A stretch of DNA of 64,000 nt, taken from Paenibacillus sp. FSL H7-0326 (GTDB lineage: Bacteria > Bacillota > Bacilli > Paenibacillales > Paenibacillaceae). Position 1 is the stretch's first letter. Each line of letters opens with the position of its first letter. The notes under the pieces were generated by a model. That model was given only the letters and a program-made list of their open reading frames with translations. It did not search any database and was not told the DNA's origin. A program made the translations under genes and the position numbers. The DNA lies in contig NZ_MPVN01000001.1 of the NCBI RefSeq assembly GCF_001955535.1, positions 1,426,001-1,490,000 of the forward strand, in the 5' to 3' direction. Shown in pieces: positions 55,274 to 64,000 of the stretch.

Positions 55274-55744
55274 ATGGACATTCTCTTGTTAAATAATTTG
55301 TTAACACGGTCTGCCCCCAGCAACTGGTTCATGAACTCCATTGCATTTTGGACCTTTGTCCTGTTAGGTTCTATGGTTATTGGCGGATTTTTTATGTTTC
55401 GCAAATTTCTGAAGGTGCTTCCAAAGGCCGACGGTAAATCTAAGCTGGACTGGCAGAACCACTGGGTCGAGTCAAGCCGGCACTTGTGGACAGAGGATGC
55501 CAAGGCATTCTTGGACGAGCTGGTACAGCCGGTTCCTGGCCCCTTCCGGGATATCGCGAAGCACTCGATTGCCGCCGAGATTGGAAAGATCGCTTTGGAG
55601 AGCGGTGCTTCCGAAGTTACTCGTGATCACTGCATCAAGGGATATATTGTGGCGACACCTTCCAGAGACAATAAATTTCTGGTTCATTTTCTCGACAAGA
55701 AGCAGATCGATTATCAGCCATACAAACATTTAATGAATAAATAA
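55274..55744 (+). CDS. DUF2621-like membrane-anchored protein
   Basis: About 156 residues. One membrane helix lies near the start (FWTFVLLGSMVIGGFFMF), followed by a soluble domain (LDWQNHWVESSRHLWTEDAKAFLDELVQPVPGPFRDIAKHSIAAEIGKIALESG). The latter resembles the DUF2621 proteins of Bacillaceae and related sporeformers; function is unknown. ATG 55274 is set by AGAGGTGA; a GTG at 55265 is less likely. Monocistronic. Confidence 0.72.
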   Translation: MDILLLNNLLTRSAPSNWFMNSIAFWTFVLLGSMVIGGFFMFRKFLKVLPKADGKSKLDWQNHWVESSRHLWTEDAKAFLDELVQPVPGPFRDIAKHSIAAEIGKIALESGASEVTRDHCIKGYIVATPSRDNKFLVHFLDKKQIDYQPYKHLMNK

Positions 55745-55848
55745 AGTGTGAGCAATAATTATGGAGATTACATGAAATTTTCAATCATCTACACGCTTGT
55801 TGGTTCTCATTTTAATGGAATAAGGTAATATTTCTTAAACAACCGTCA

Positions 55849-55923
55849 GCCTCTGTATAAGGTTGTCTTGGGTTTATTAGCAATGAGTCCAAGGGAACCC
55901 TGATGCAGAGGTTTGTCTTTTTT
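55849..55923 (+). terminator. Terminator-like leader hairpin before the epimerase
   Basis: An outer stem CCTCTG/CAGAGG with an inner CTTGG/CCAAG, then GTTTGTCTTTTTT. The T run ends 8 nt before the ribosome site of the next gene. Reading of that gene therefore must pass this hairpin or start inside it. Confidence 0.65.
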
Positions 55924-55946
55924 CTATGTCAGGGGGACGAAAGGCC

Positions 55947-56849
55947 ATGAAGTATGCAATCAGTGGAGGAACAGGATTCATAGGAAGCCATCTCGCCAAT
56001 CTATGGCAAGAACAAGGCCATCAGGTTATGATCATTACCCGTAATGCTGATAAGGCAAGAGATTCTGCGAACCGTGGAATTTCTTATGTCACTTGGGAGC
56101 AGATCAAAAAGGACCCCAGCACACTGGAGTCCTTGGACGGAGTCGTTAATTTGGCCGGAGAAAGTCTGAACCAGCGCTGGACCGACAAAGCCAAGCAGAG
56201 GATTCTTCAGTCTCGACTGGATTCGGTTCACCAATTGGCTGATGTGTTAGATCGATTGGAATACAAGCCGAAGGTTATCGTGCAATCCTCCGCGATCGGC
56301 ATATATGGAACCTCAGATACAGAAATATATACGGAAGCCTCCTTAATTGAGCCTGTAGATTTCTTATCTGAGGTGTGCGTTCAATGGGAGAATGCAGCCA
56401 AACAGAGATTGAACTATTCCAGATTAGTTATTGTAAGAACCGGTCTTGTGTTAGGCAGTAAAGGCGCCTTTCCACTCATGCAGCTTCCGTATAAGCTAGG
56501 CGTAGGCGGACCGATTGGCAGTGGAAGACAGTACATGTCCTGGATTCATATTGCGGATATGGTGCGATTGATTGATTTTGCGGTTCAGCAGGAGCAAGTT
56601 TCCGGCCCACTGAATGCTACCACTCCTCATCCGGTCAACAATGATGAGTTCGGCAAAATGATCGGGCAAGTTCTCCATCGGCCCCACTGGTTCCCTGTGC
56701 CTTCCTTTGTACTAAAGACAGTCCTGGGTGAAATGTCTGTCCTTATACTTAAAGGACAGAAAGTCCTGCCAGAGAAGGCACAGAATTACCAGTTTACATT
56801 CAAATATCCCGAGCTCTCTGAGGCCATTACGCATGAGTTACGAGGTTAA
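55947..56849 (+). CDS. TIGR01777-family NAD-dependent epimerase (YfcH-like)
   Basis: About 300 residues. Rossmann start ISGGTGFIGSHLA (about 5-17), then VNLAGESLNQRWTDKAKQRILQSRL and SSAIGIYGTSDTE, and RTGLVLGSKGAFPLM. These are typical of the SulA/YfcH group of extended SDRs; the substrate is unknown. ATG 55947 fits AGGGGG at 10 nt better than 55926. It is convergent with the FHA gene; the stop codons are 1 nt apart. Confidence 0.88.
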   Translation: MKYAISGGTGFIGSHLANLWQEQGHQVMIITRNADKARDSANRGISYVTWEQIKKDPSTLESLDGVVNLAGESLNQRWTDKAKQRILQSRLDSVHQLADVLDRLEYKPKVIVQSSAIGIYGTSDTEIYTEASLIEPVDFLSEVCVQWENAAKQRLNYSRLVIVRTGLVLGSKGAFPLMQLPYKLGVGGPIGSGRQYMSWIHIADMVRLIDFAVQQEQVSGPLNATTPHPVNNDEFGKMIGQVLHRPHWFPVPSFVLKTVLGEMSVLILKGQKVLPEKAQNYQFTFKYPELSEAITHELRG

Positions 56850-56850
56850 C

Positions 56851-58857
56851 TTAGCTGGAATTTTTATGATGCGACATCCTCAGATGAAAAGTATACTTTG
56901 CCCTGGCTATTACGAAGCTGTCTCCATCTTGGAGAATGTATTCTTTGTAGGGGACCATTGCTTCATCCTGAAAAAGAGTCCCGTTCACTGAATTTAAATC
57001 TTTGAGGACGTAACCTGAATCCGATCTGCTAATCTCTACATGAGCACGGGAAGCACCTGTTCCTGCTTCGACATAGCTTGCGACGTCATTAGACCTTCCG
57101 ATAATGAAGCTGCCTCTGCCAACAGGGATTGTGTCTACATTCCCTTCTGGTGAGCAGCGTTCCAGATAAGCTATACTTTCATTCGACGTACTTGAGCCTG
57201 CCGCCTCCTGCCCCATCTCAGATAAAAGTACCGTGGCTTGTACTTTTGCGGCAGAGAGGATCTGGGTGTTATGCTTCAGCGAATCATAGTAGCTGGTATC
57301 AGAGCCTTCACTAGCTTCTTCTACAGCTACATTTAAATGATCCATCGCGGTTTGATGCACATTGAATTGGCTATGAATTGTGTCTTTCGAAGTTTCAAAT
57401 AATGCCGGCTCATTCGCTAATGCATTCACAGGCCCGAGGCCGGCATCCGCTACCAGACTTCCCCCCTTATTCCATCGCCACCACTCGCGAGAGTCCCCCT
57501 TCTTCTTAACGGCAAACCAGTCCTTTGATGCTGATCTTGTGGACGAAGGATCTCCTGTATCGACCTCTGAAGATTTTACTGTAAATGGCAGACGAATCCC
57601 TTTAGCAAATAAATAAGCCAGAAGGATGAATACGATGGTAATCAACGTACATAGGATTAATCCCGTAGAAGTGGGCCGATCCATGTAAATAAACCTCCAA
57701 ACAACCGATGAAGCGAGCAGACAACCAAGCCAGTAGTACATTGGATTCACAGGCTTCTTCACCTCATCCACGTCTGATATTGAGAACGGATCGTTATCCT
57801 TCTCTTCATAGGCTGGCGTATCAAATGCTGCAAAAATAGAGCCACCTGCAGCTAGCGAACCATCCAAAGGCAGCCTCATATCCTGCTCATTTGAACTAGC
57901 AGACTTATGTGCCTGCATCTTCTCCCGCTGCTCAAATGCATGGTCCTGTGGATCATGTGACTGTTTAGGCAGTGCAAAAGCATGATCAGTATGTTGAAAT
58001 AGAGCATTAAGATGCTCTGATTGAGAATTTCCTTGATGTGACACTATAGTGTGTGACATTGGACGTATTTCTCGCAGGCTCTGTGCTTGTGGGGCTTGCC
58101 CTTTAGCGCTCCGTGTATGTGAGCCGTGTGTCGACTCTAGTCTGCTTGCTTCAGAGCCCTGACCTTGGTAGCCGCTTGCTTGTCGTACTGAAGAAATGCT
58201 TGCTCTTGCCGAATAATGATCAGCTGCTTGAAAGCTCTGTAAATTACGCATGTCATGCACTTGAGATGTGCCGCCTAACGAATGCTCTGTCATCAATTCA
58301 AGCAGCAGCTCGTTTAATGCAGACAGGCTAAAATGATCAGCGGCACATAATTGCAGCACATTTTGCAGTCCGTTCCCCTTTAATTCTGTAACATAAGGCA
58401 TTAATCTAACGATCAGCTGGTACAGCTGTTCGGAGACCTTCTCCTGATCAGGCTGTGCTTGAAAGGGCACATAGCAAATCTTGATCTTCCCCTCTTCCAG
58501 TTCACCTTCCATAAACATATAATCCTCATGCAGCAGGAATTGACGTTCATCCAGCATGTACAAACGACTGTCGATCAAAGTATGCGTGATCTGTAACAGC
58601 AAATGATAAAATGCAGAAAGTGTTACCCTTTCACTTTTCACCAAGTGAGAGAGCATTTTACGTCCTGTAATATCATAGCTGAATGTGATCGTGCCATCGA
58701 TATCTCTAATCTGCATTCTCAAGTGACCTGGAATCTCGTTATGCATGATCATGTTTACTTGAACCTGGCTCAAGTCGCTGCTTGCCATGCCTCCCTGCTT
58801 CTCTACGATCATTAACACTCTATCATTATGTATAAAATCTCTGGATAGCCCCTTCAT
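56851..58857 (-). CDS. FHA-domain protein of the Tad locus (DUF6382-like N-terminus)
   Basis: 668 residues. The N-terminal ~200 residues resemble the DUF6382 domain (VQVNMIMHNEIPGHLRMQIRDIDGTITFSYDITGRKMLSH). A long Gln/Ser-rich linker follows (about 200-370). Two membrane helices lie near 380-425, and an FHA domain ends the protein: GRGSFIIGRSNDV, GASRAHVEIS, LKDLNSVNGTLF, with the phosphothreonine-binding Arg, Ser and Asn. It probably links the pilus to Ser/Thr-phosphorylation signals. The ATG follows AAGGAGAGG. It is 80 nt after the prepilin peptidase gene. Confidence 0.82.
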   Translation of the reverse strand: MKGLSRDFIHNDRVLMIVEKQGGMASSDLSQVQVNMIMHNEIPGHLRMQIRDIDGTITFSYDITGRKMLSHLVKSERVTLSAFYHLLLQITHTLIDSRLYMLDERQFLLHEDYMFMEGELEEGKIKICYVPFQAQPDQEKVSEQLYQLIVRLMPYVTELKGNGLQNVLQLCAADHFSLSALNELLLELMTEHSLGGTSQVHDMRNLQSFQAADHYSARASISSVRQASGYQGQGSEASRLESTHGSHTRSAKGQAPQAQSLREIRPMSHTIVSHQGNSQSEHLNALFQHTDHAFALPKQSHDPQDHAFEQREKMQAHKSASSNEQDMRLPLDGSLAAGGSIFAAFDTPAYEEKDNDPFSISDVDEVKKPVNPMYYWLGCLLASSVVWRFIYMDRPTSTGLILCTLITIVFILLAYLFAKGIRLPFTVKSSEVDTGDPSSTRSASKDWFAVKKKGDSREWWRWNKGGSLVADAGLGPVNALANEPALFETSKDTIHSQFNVHQTAMDHLNVAVEEASEGSDTSYYDSLKHNTQILSAAKVQATVLLSEMGQEAAGSSTSNESIAYLERCSPEGNVDTIPVGRGSFIIGRSNDVASYVEAGTGASRAHVEISRSDSGYVLKDLNSVNGTLFQDEAMVPYKEYILQDGDSFVIARAKYTFHLRMSHHKNSS

Positions 58858-58937
58858 GGCACCTCTCCTTCATTTCCGCTGAGCATTTTGATGTGTATAC
58901 CCTTTATTTAAGAGCTAAAGGTATGATGAAATTAATT

Positions 58938-59483
58938 CTAGTAATGAAAACTTTGTATATAAGCAATGATTGCGCCGGGAAGTACAGCAAGCATAAAGGG
59001 AAATCGAAGCGATGCCTCCGCCCTGTTGGTCTTTATAACGCCAGCGTTTTCCGTCTTGCCGTCATAAACGGACCGCTTATATTTCTGTCCGAACATTAAG
59101 AAGTCGAGGCTTCTTCTCATTCTGATTACAAATTCTCTTCTCCACATCAAGATCAGAAAACCAATAGCGCCAGATATAAGGATGGAATACAGCATGACTT
59201 GCATTGTGAACAAGACCCCCGTCCATGCTCCTATACCTCCAAAAATCTTAACATCTCCTGCCCCTACCGCACCTAGAACGTACAATATCATCATGAGTCC
59301 GAAGCCCGCTCCAAAGCCAATAGCCGCCGTGCTAAAGCCTGCAAGGCCTCCCATGATTATATGTACGATCAAGCCGCTCAGTATTGAAGATATCGTCAAT
59401 ATATTAGGTATCCGCATTGACCGAATATCCGTTATAAACGCCGCAATAACAAAACCTCCGCAAGCGATGTAAGCGATCTCCAT
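58938..59483 (-). CDS. tadV: Prepilin peptidase, TadV/CpaA type
   Basis: About 181 residues with five to six membrane helices. The two catalytic Asp of aspartyl prepilin peptidases are in ITDIRSMRIPN and the GxGD motif GAVGAGDVKIFGG. It should cleave the leader of the Flp pilin and the TadE-like pseudopilins. ATG 59483 follows AGAGAGGA. An upstream in-frame ATG at 59549 lies inside the preceding gene. Confidence 0.9.
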   Translation of the reverse strand: MEIAYIACGGFVIAAFITDIRSMRIPNILTISSILSGLIVHIIMGGLAGFSTAAIGFGAGFGLMMILYVLGAVGAGDVKIFGGIGAWTGVLFTMQVMLYSILISGAIGFLILMWRREFVIRMRRSLDFLMFGQKYKRSVYDGKTENAGVIKTNRAEASLRFPFMLAVLPGAIIAYIQSFHY

Positions 59484-59499
59484 TGCTAATCCTCTCTTA

Positions 59500-60537
59500 T
59501 CATGATCTCTTGACAACATCAAACATAACTTCAATTCTTGCACCGTCACTAGTTTCGATCACAAATGGCCATGTCCCAGGTGTTGTTCTCGTTCCTACAA
59601 ACCATGTCCATTCCACGTATCCATTCTCGTCCGCTGTAGCCCAGCCCACATGCTGCGCTGTACTTTCTCCTGTCTTGTAAAAGACAGATAGGTTGGCTGA
59701 GGCGCCCGGTGTTATTTTGGCACGTATCGTCGCTTGACCGGCTACATAAGCGGGATTCGGCTTGGCAATAATCTCTACACTGCCTTTAGTACCGCTATCC
59801 CCATTCGTCCCCTTATTCTCTTCGTCTGTAGCTCCAATCCAGACCCTTTCCGTTGCACCTGCTTGAACCCTCAAGCTCTTATTCAGAAAAGGAACTTTGA
59901 TCGGTAATTCGTAGGTAAGCTCTATACCAAAATAAGGATTGGACTTGTCCTGAAGATTAGGAATATCTACTCCATTCACATGCAGAGAATCGTATTCCAG
60001 TATCGTATTCTCAATTACCGGTTGAATTAATGGTTTAATAACTGGATCTAGAACTGCCTCCGATATGGAAGTCTGGAGATGATCCAGCGGCTCTTGTCCA
60101 CTGGAAGCGGCCATGGAAGCCCATGATCCGATCGGGTCAGGCAGCGTGGCTGCATATTCAGTCACCCAATCCGTCAATGACAGCTTGGGCATGAGTCCTT
60201 CGGTAGTTGAGTCTCCGGGCAGAACCTCTCCTAAGCCTGAATCTACTGAGCCTGCAGATTCGATGGCAATGGCTACAGGATAGATATGTGATGATATTTT
60301 TTTGACAGTCTCGGAAGCTGCTGTCTGCAATGCGGTTGAGAACAATGTCATCTGAACAAAGTAGATCAAGAACACAATAAAAAATATAAAAACAGGTAGA
60401 ACTAAAGAAGCTTCAACAACAATGCTGCCTCGGTCATTTCTGTCTTGATCATCACTGACATGATCCTTTCCAACACGCTGGACAATATCATCCTCGGGTT
60501 TCAGCTTAGACCCTCGACTCTTCCATGCATTTATCAT
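59500..60537 (-). CDS. TadE-like pseudopilin with C-terminal Ig-like domain
   Basis: About 345 residues. The pilin-type N-terminal helix is DRGSIVVEASLVLPVFIFFIVFLIYFVQM (about 35-65). The middle part is not recognised. Near residue 235 on a beta-rich domain begins (AYVAGQATIRAKITPGASANLSVFYKTGES, GYVEWTWFVGTRTTPGTWPFVIE). That segment recalls a domain found in some Firmicute nuclease and surface proteins; this is from memory and would need a profile search. The ATG at 60537 is favoured by AGGGG; a TTG at 60546 is possible. It lies between tadG and tadV. Confidence 0.78.
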   Translation of the reverse strand: MINAWKSRGSKLKPEDDIVQRVGKDHVSDDQDRNDRGSIVVEASLVLPVFIFFIVFLIYFVQMTLFSTALQTAASETVKKISSHIYPVAIAIESAGSVDSGLGEVLPGDSTTEGLMPKLSLTDWVTEYAATLPDPIGSWASMAASSGQEPLDHLQTSISEAVLDPVIKPLIQPVIENTILEYDSLHVNGVDIPNLQDKSNPYFGIELTYELPIKVPFLNKSLRVQAGATERVWIGATDEENKGTNGDSGTKGSVEIIAKPNPAYVAGQATIRAKITPGASANLSVFYKTGESTAQHVGWATADENGYVEWTWFVGTRTTPGTWPFVIETSDGARIEVMFDVVKRS

Positions 60538-60593
60538 AATCGTCAAACCCCTAATTCCTATGGTTATGAAGCAGTTATGAAGCAGCGATTAAG

Positions 60594-62810
60594 TTAATAA
60601 GCATAGTCTGACTGGAGTGAAACGTAAATGTGTCCATCCTCTATTCGATCGGCGCTGCCACTCACGGTTCCTAGTGCGCTCATTATGCCAGGCAGAAACC
60701 ACAGCCTCATTTTCATTTCAGCCTGGCTAGCTGCATACGTGTAAGTCTTGTTAAGGTCGATCTTGGTGTTCAGACGAATAATCGCACTCATACGAGACAG
60801 CTTCTTATCGTTATTGCTGTGTGCCAATAAAAACAATCGAAGATGATCTCTATATGTAATGGAGATCTGCTTCGCATACTTGGACAGCTCTACTCGACCA
60901 TCGTCCGCCATCTTTTGCATATCAGCGAGGGCTTCCGTCAGACCATGCAGAATAGCTTTGGATAATACGAGCAGTGGATTTCCAAGCTTGCTGTTCTCCA
61001 CCAGTCCCTCCATTGTTCTAATCGCTAGCCGAATCGTAAATACCTCGGTATAAGCAGCGACTATATTCCCGTATGCATTGTGAAATCCATAAATGATGTA
61101 CTCCAGCTCCTGACTTTCCGGAAGAAAAAACGTTTCTGGGCTCATCGTGCTATTATTCATATTACTGCCAGCAATCAACGATAAATTGACTGATTTGAAG
61201 TAATGCATAGCGTACTCATTCTGATAAAGCTCATCACTTATTACATCAAGGAGATTCGACATTCCTCCGAATAATTGATCCATATCTGCCATCGCTTCAC
61301 CTCCGGCATCATAGGGATCCGTTGCAATTTGCTTCTCTGAAGAATCTGCGCCGCTTGCCTGGTTCTGATTAAAGCTAATGTTTTCGTTATAATATCCTTC
61401 CAGCTGCTTGAATTGCTCTGTCGCCTTCTCAATTCCGGCTGTAGCCACCAGAAGCTTGATTCTGTTCTGTGCTTCCTTCAGTTTCTGTTCTGACTGCTTG
61501 TCCACCTTCGCTCTTTCCTTGTCTGCGGAATGGTAATCGTCGATCTGCTTCGCTGCCTGATCAATCACATTTCCTCCGCCGGCTGCAGTATACCTCGTGA
61601 TATATTGCTGGATTTGACGGTTCGCAGTCAGGACATACTGTCTTTTACGATGAGATTCTCCATCGCTCAGTTGACTAATTGAGGTGGCGGAGGTAGAAAT
61701 CGCTTGGTGAGCCGTCTTATAATCTCCTAGCTGGTCGGCATGACTACTTATAAACTCAGTGAACTCCGAGTCCTTCCGGACTAACTGGTCCGTCTGCTTA
61801 CGAAGATCATCACCGAAGCTGCCAACACCGGAGGGTGAAGCTCCTGCTCCCGGTGTCTTGGCCTTGCCAACTTTATCGTAAGCGGCATTAGCGGCTCTCA
61901 TCTCACCTTCTTTAATGACCTGCTTCATCTGTTCATTTATACTCTTGGCTTCTTCGATTCGATCATTCGCTTGACTTAACGCCTGCTCATGTTTATTGAG
62001 AGCTTCCTGATTCTCACGATTAATACTTGTCACAATCCGATTCACATCTGATCGATATTCGCTGAGCTCAAATATATAGATTCGGTCAAGCGGTTCTCTG
62101 GCCTCATCTTCCATGTATTTTGAGTAATAATCACGGTATTTTGCTGCGGCATCCGCTGCGCTTCTCATAGTCCCTCCCAGCGGACTGTCACTAAAGTAAG
62201 TACTTGGCGGATCCATCACCAATTCGGCCAAGGTTAGAGCCGTTTTTGCGGCTTCCCTCCGTTTATGGATAGCCTCTTCAAGCAGACGTTCACGCTTGTC
62301 ATACAGCTTCTGGAGCTTCCGCAGGACATCCACCGAATGCGCAGCCTGCTTCATTTCAGCTGATAACGGTTTGAATCTGGACACGGCCTCCACCATGAAG
62401 TCTACCGGTGCCTTATATTTCATCTCCTCTTGAATTTGCTGATTGAAGTTCTCGAATTGTCCAAGCTCCCGCTCAAGAGAAAGTCCAGATTGAACCACCT
62501 CCATACCGATTAAAGGAAACCCTTCCGCATGCGGTGTAGGCTTCGTACTGTCATTTAATACTTTCGCAAGAACATAGTCCCCCTGCTCCCCCTCATGTGC
62601 GAACAGTCCGTATCTTTGCTGAAGCTCTGGAATATAAGAGGACATCACGGACCGAGCCGCAGCATGTGCTAGTCTCTCAGCCTGTACTTTCATCGCAGCA
62701 ATCCGGGCATAATCAACAAATACAGCAACAAACAAGAACACGACGGCAAGAACCATTGCCAAAAATATAGTCACCGCTCCGGACTCAGATTCACCTCGTC
62801 TAAACAACAT
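60594..62810 (-). CDS. tadG: TadG-like pilus assembly protein
   Basis: About 738 residues. An N-terminal anchor (GAVTIFLAMVLAVVFLFVAVFVDYARI) is followed by a long outer region with much helical coiled coil (about 150-500, Gln/Lys/Glu/Ala-rich). It is much longer than the TadE-like proteins. In the Tad system TadG-type proteins sit at the cell surface and are needed for pilus assembly. ATG 62810 is 2 nt after the tadE stop. The domain type of the centre is not recognised. Confidence 0.82.
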   Translation of the reverse strand: MLFRRGESESGAVTIFLAMVLAVVFLFVAVFVDYARIAAMKVQAERLAHAAARSVMSSYIPELQQRYGLFAHEGEQGDYVLAKVLNDSTKPTPHAEGFPLIGMEVVQSGLSLERELGQFENFNQQIQEEMKYKAPVDFMVEAVSRFKPLSAEMKQAAHSVDVLRKLQKLYDKRERLLEEAIHKRREAAKTALTLAELVMDPPSTYFSDSPLGGTMRSAADAAAKYRDYYSKYMEDEAREPLDRIYIFELSEYRSDVNRIVTSINRENQEALNKHEQALSQANDRIEEAKSINEQMKQVIKEGEMRAANAAYDKVGKAKTPGAGASPSGVGSFGDDLRKQTDQLVRKDSEFTEFISSHADQLGDYKTAHQAISTSATSISQLSDGESHRKRQYVLTANRQIQQYITRYTAAGGGNVIDQAAKQIDDYHSADKERAKVDKQSEQKLKEAQNRIKLLVATAGIEKATEQFKQLEGYYNENISFNQNQASGADSSEKQIATDPYDAGGEAMADMDQLFGGMSNLLDVISDELYQNEYAMHYFKSVNLSLIAGSNMNNSTMSPETFFLPESQELEYIIYGFHNAYGNIVAAYTEVFTIRLAIRTMEGLVENSKLGNPLLVLSKAILHGLTEALADMQKMADDGRVELSKYAKQISITYRDHLRLFLLAHSNNDKKLSRMSAIIRLNTKIDLNKTYTYAASQAEMKMRLWFLPGIMSALGTVSGSADRIEDGHIYVSLQSDYAY

Positions 62811-62812
62811 GT

Positions 62813-63484
62813 TCACATCCCAGCAAATTTTTGCAAAACCTGTGCGATCTCCGAAGGATCACCTGGTGTACCCATCCCTGAAAATCTCGCTCCGTAATAC
62901 CGCATAAGCTCGACATTTCGAATGAATTCATCAGGTTCTACAACCGTGGATTTGCCTGAATGTTGTATCCGTGGATCACCTGAGAATAAAAAATCGAGCA
63001 TAGGCAGCCTCACATTTTGGTTCAGCTTGGTCCACACTTGACGGTCGAGCATCTGATTCGCGTATTCCATCTGACCACTGTACAACACAGGCAGAGCTGC
63101 ACCGGATTGACTCAGCTTCTTCATTGGCAGCTCTTCACTTTCAGCTCCTCCAGGGAGCTCCATTGTTGTAATTTGACCACCGCTGGCTGAACCGAATAGC
63201 GCGCCAATCATATGATCGTCAGCAAAACGCCAATACAGAGGATCGGTTTCCCCTTCCGGGTAGGATCCAGTCTTAGCGTCCTTATGACTGTTATCCCAGC
63301 TGTATGAGGCACGTTCTGACGCTGCTGAAGCATACTGCAGAAGTGCTGATTTCTGGTACAGCAGCACACAAAAAAACATGAGTACACATAACGACAACAG
63401 AATGACGGGAAATACGAGAGAAGCTTCAATCGTGAAGCTCCCCTCCTCTCCTTTCAGATGGCCGCAGCCTTTAGAAGAATTCAT
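62813..63484 (-). CDS. tadE: TadE-like pseudopilin
   Basis: About 223 residues. The hydrophobic N-terminus GSFTIEASLVFPVILLSLCVLMFFCVLLYQ after a short basic head has the TadE pattern with Glu at position 5 after the predicted cut. The rest is an outer domain of unknown fold. ATG 63484 overlaps the end of flp by 14 nt. The ribosome site is weak, so coupling to flp is likely. Confidence 0.85.
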   Translation of the reverse strand: MNSSKGCGHLKGEEGSFTIEASLVFPVILLSLCVLMFFCVLLYQKSALLQYASAASERASYSWDNSHKDAKTGSYPEGETDPLYWRFADDHMIGALFGSASGGQITTMELPGGAESEELPMKKLSQSGAALPVLYSGQMEYANQMLDRQVWTKLNQNVRLPMLDFLFSGDPRIQHSGKSTVVEPDEFIRNVELMRYYGARFSGMGTPGDPSEIAQVLQKFAGM

Positions 63485-63656
63485 TACTTTTGCTCGTAAC
63501 ACTCTCAAGCAAATTCTCAACCAAAGCCTGAATCTGATCCTTAAAAATAAGAGCTACGATCAAGATCACACCTATAATGAGGATCATCTCAAGTGTCCCT
63601 AGCCCATCCTCTTCGTTCCAAAAATCTGTCAGTTTGCGCTTGAATAATGCTAACAT
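63471..63656 (-). CDS. flp: Flp-type pilin
   Basis: 61 residues. The predicted prepilin leader ends in EEDG, and the mature chain begins LGTLEMILIIGVILIVALIF with Glu at position 5. This is the major pilin of the Tad apparatus, which builds thin adhesive type IVb pili on the cell surface. ATG 63656 follows TAGGGGGA. It is the first small gene after tadC. Confidence 0.92.
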   Translation of the reverse strand: MLALFKRKLTDFWNEEDGLGTLEMILIIGVILIVALIFKDQIQALVENLLESVTSKSNEFF

Positions 63657-63668
63657 TATCGTATCCCC

Positions 63669-64000
63669 CTATAAATTCATCATCATAAATGACGGAGCTC
63701 CAACCATAACAACAATGACCAAAAAGATCACCACCATTGGAAATACAAGCTTGGAAGAAGCTTGTTCACCACGTGTTCTGCTGAGTGATTTACGCTTGTC
63801 CCACAGCACTCTGGATAGATCACGGAGCGAGAGGACAAAATCTCCCCCGCCTCGTCTAAAATTGAGAAGTACGGTCGTGGTAAATATGGAAACCTCCTGC
63901 ACTCCACAACGTTTGCTAAACTGCTCAAATGCCTGTTGAAAAGAGTACCCGTTGTTCCACTCTCCCACCATCTGACCCAGCTCGATATAGAGCGGGTGAG
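63669..64000 (-). CDS. tadC: TadC-type type II secretion F-family protein (5' part cut off)
   Basis: Only the C-terminal ~110 residues are in the window; the frame is open to the right edge. It reads HPLYIELGQMVGEW, LLNFRRGGGDFVLSLRDLSRVLWDKRKSLSRTRGEQASSKLVFPMVVIFLVIVVMVGAPSF. This is the end of a T2SSF integral membrane domain, as in TadB/TadC, which forms the inner-membrane platform of the pilus. tadA and tadB are expected further right. Confidence 0.85.
   Translation of the reverse strand, partial: HPLYIELGQMVGEWNNGYSFQQAFEQFSKRCGVQEVSIFTTTVLLNFRRGGGDFVLSLRDLSRVLWDKRKSLSRTRGEQASSKLVFPMVVIFLVIVVMVGAPSFMMMNL

Overview
This is chromosomal DNA of a low-to-mid GC, spore-former-type Firmicute. 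Gene content, strong GGAGG ribosome-binding sites, T-tailed hairpin terminators, a Gram-positive Tad pilus locus and a large cobalamin-salvage region all point to Paenibacillus or a close relative. That assignment is inferred from gene families and has not been tested by a search. About 55 genes fill the window, mostly housekeeping and metabolic. I saw no tRNA, rRNA, CRISPR array, intact insertion sequence or prophage.

Layout. 1-7.2 kb: a cut-off B12-binding radical SAM protein downstream of recQ, an orphan MetQ-type lipoprotein, an RluA-type pseudouridine synthase, an E. coli-type S-adenosylmethionine decarboxylase and a small unknown protein. 7.3-10.5 kb: a MarR regulator with two short-chain dehydrogenases, and two GNAT acetyltransferases. 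10.7-14.7 kb: hexuronate catabolism, with a Zn-dehydrogenase divergent from a GntR regulator-uxuA-uxuB operon that carries a strong palindromic operator. 14.9-18.2 kb: an unrecognised Asp-rich repeat protein, a 104-nt palindrome, a secreted arabinanase and a divergent ArsR-like regulator. 18.4-26 kb: a split threonine/serine exporter, an acetyltransferase, a quinoprotein-like sugar dehydrogenase, a Xaa-Pro peptidase and a cystine symporter.

26.3-37.6 kb is a cobalamin island, all on the minus strand. A cobalamin riboswitch with its own terminator precedes btuF-btuC-btuD, followed by cobT-cobU-cobS-cobQ. A second unit, cobD-cbiZ-cbiB-cobC, lies upstream without a visible riboswitch. Together they take up corrinoids, strip the side chain of cobinamide (CbiZ) and build the nucleotide loop. 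Upstream of cobD lie 5.4 imperfect ~44-nt tandem repeats.

38-54.8 kb: lipoate ligase, a HAD phosphatase, an ECF-like sigma factor apparently co-transcribed with a ClpP paralogue, a DMT transporter divergent from a MocR regulator, a PhnP-like hydrolase, an orphan CysA-like ATPase, yigZ-tetR, pgi, tkt, purU and an endonuclease IV with a long C-terminal extension. 55.2-64 kb: a DUF2621-like protein, a TIGR01777 epimerase preceded by a leader hairpin, and the 3' half of a Tad pilus operon (tadC, flp, tadE, tadG, a second TadE-like gene, prepilin peptidase, FHA protein) that runs off the right edge.

The observations most worth a second look are the sigma factor-ClpP pair, the tandem repeat array upstream of cobD, the 104-nt palindrome, the split control of the B12 region and the extended endonuclease IV. 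None of these is shown here to be a new system.
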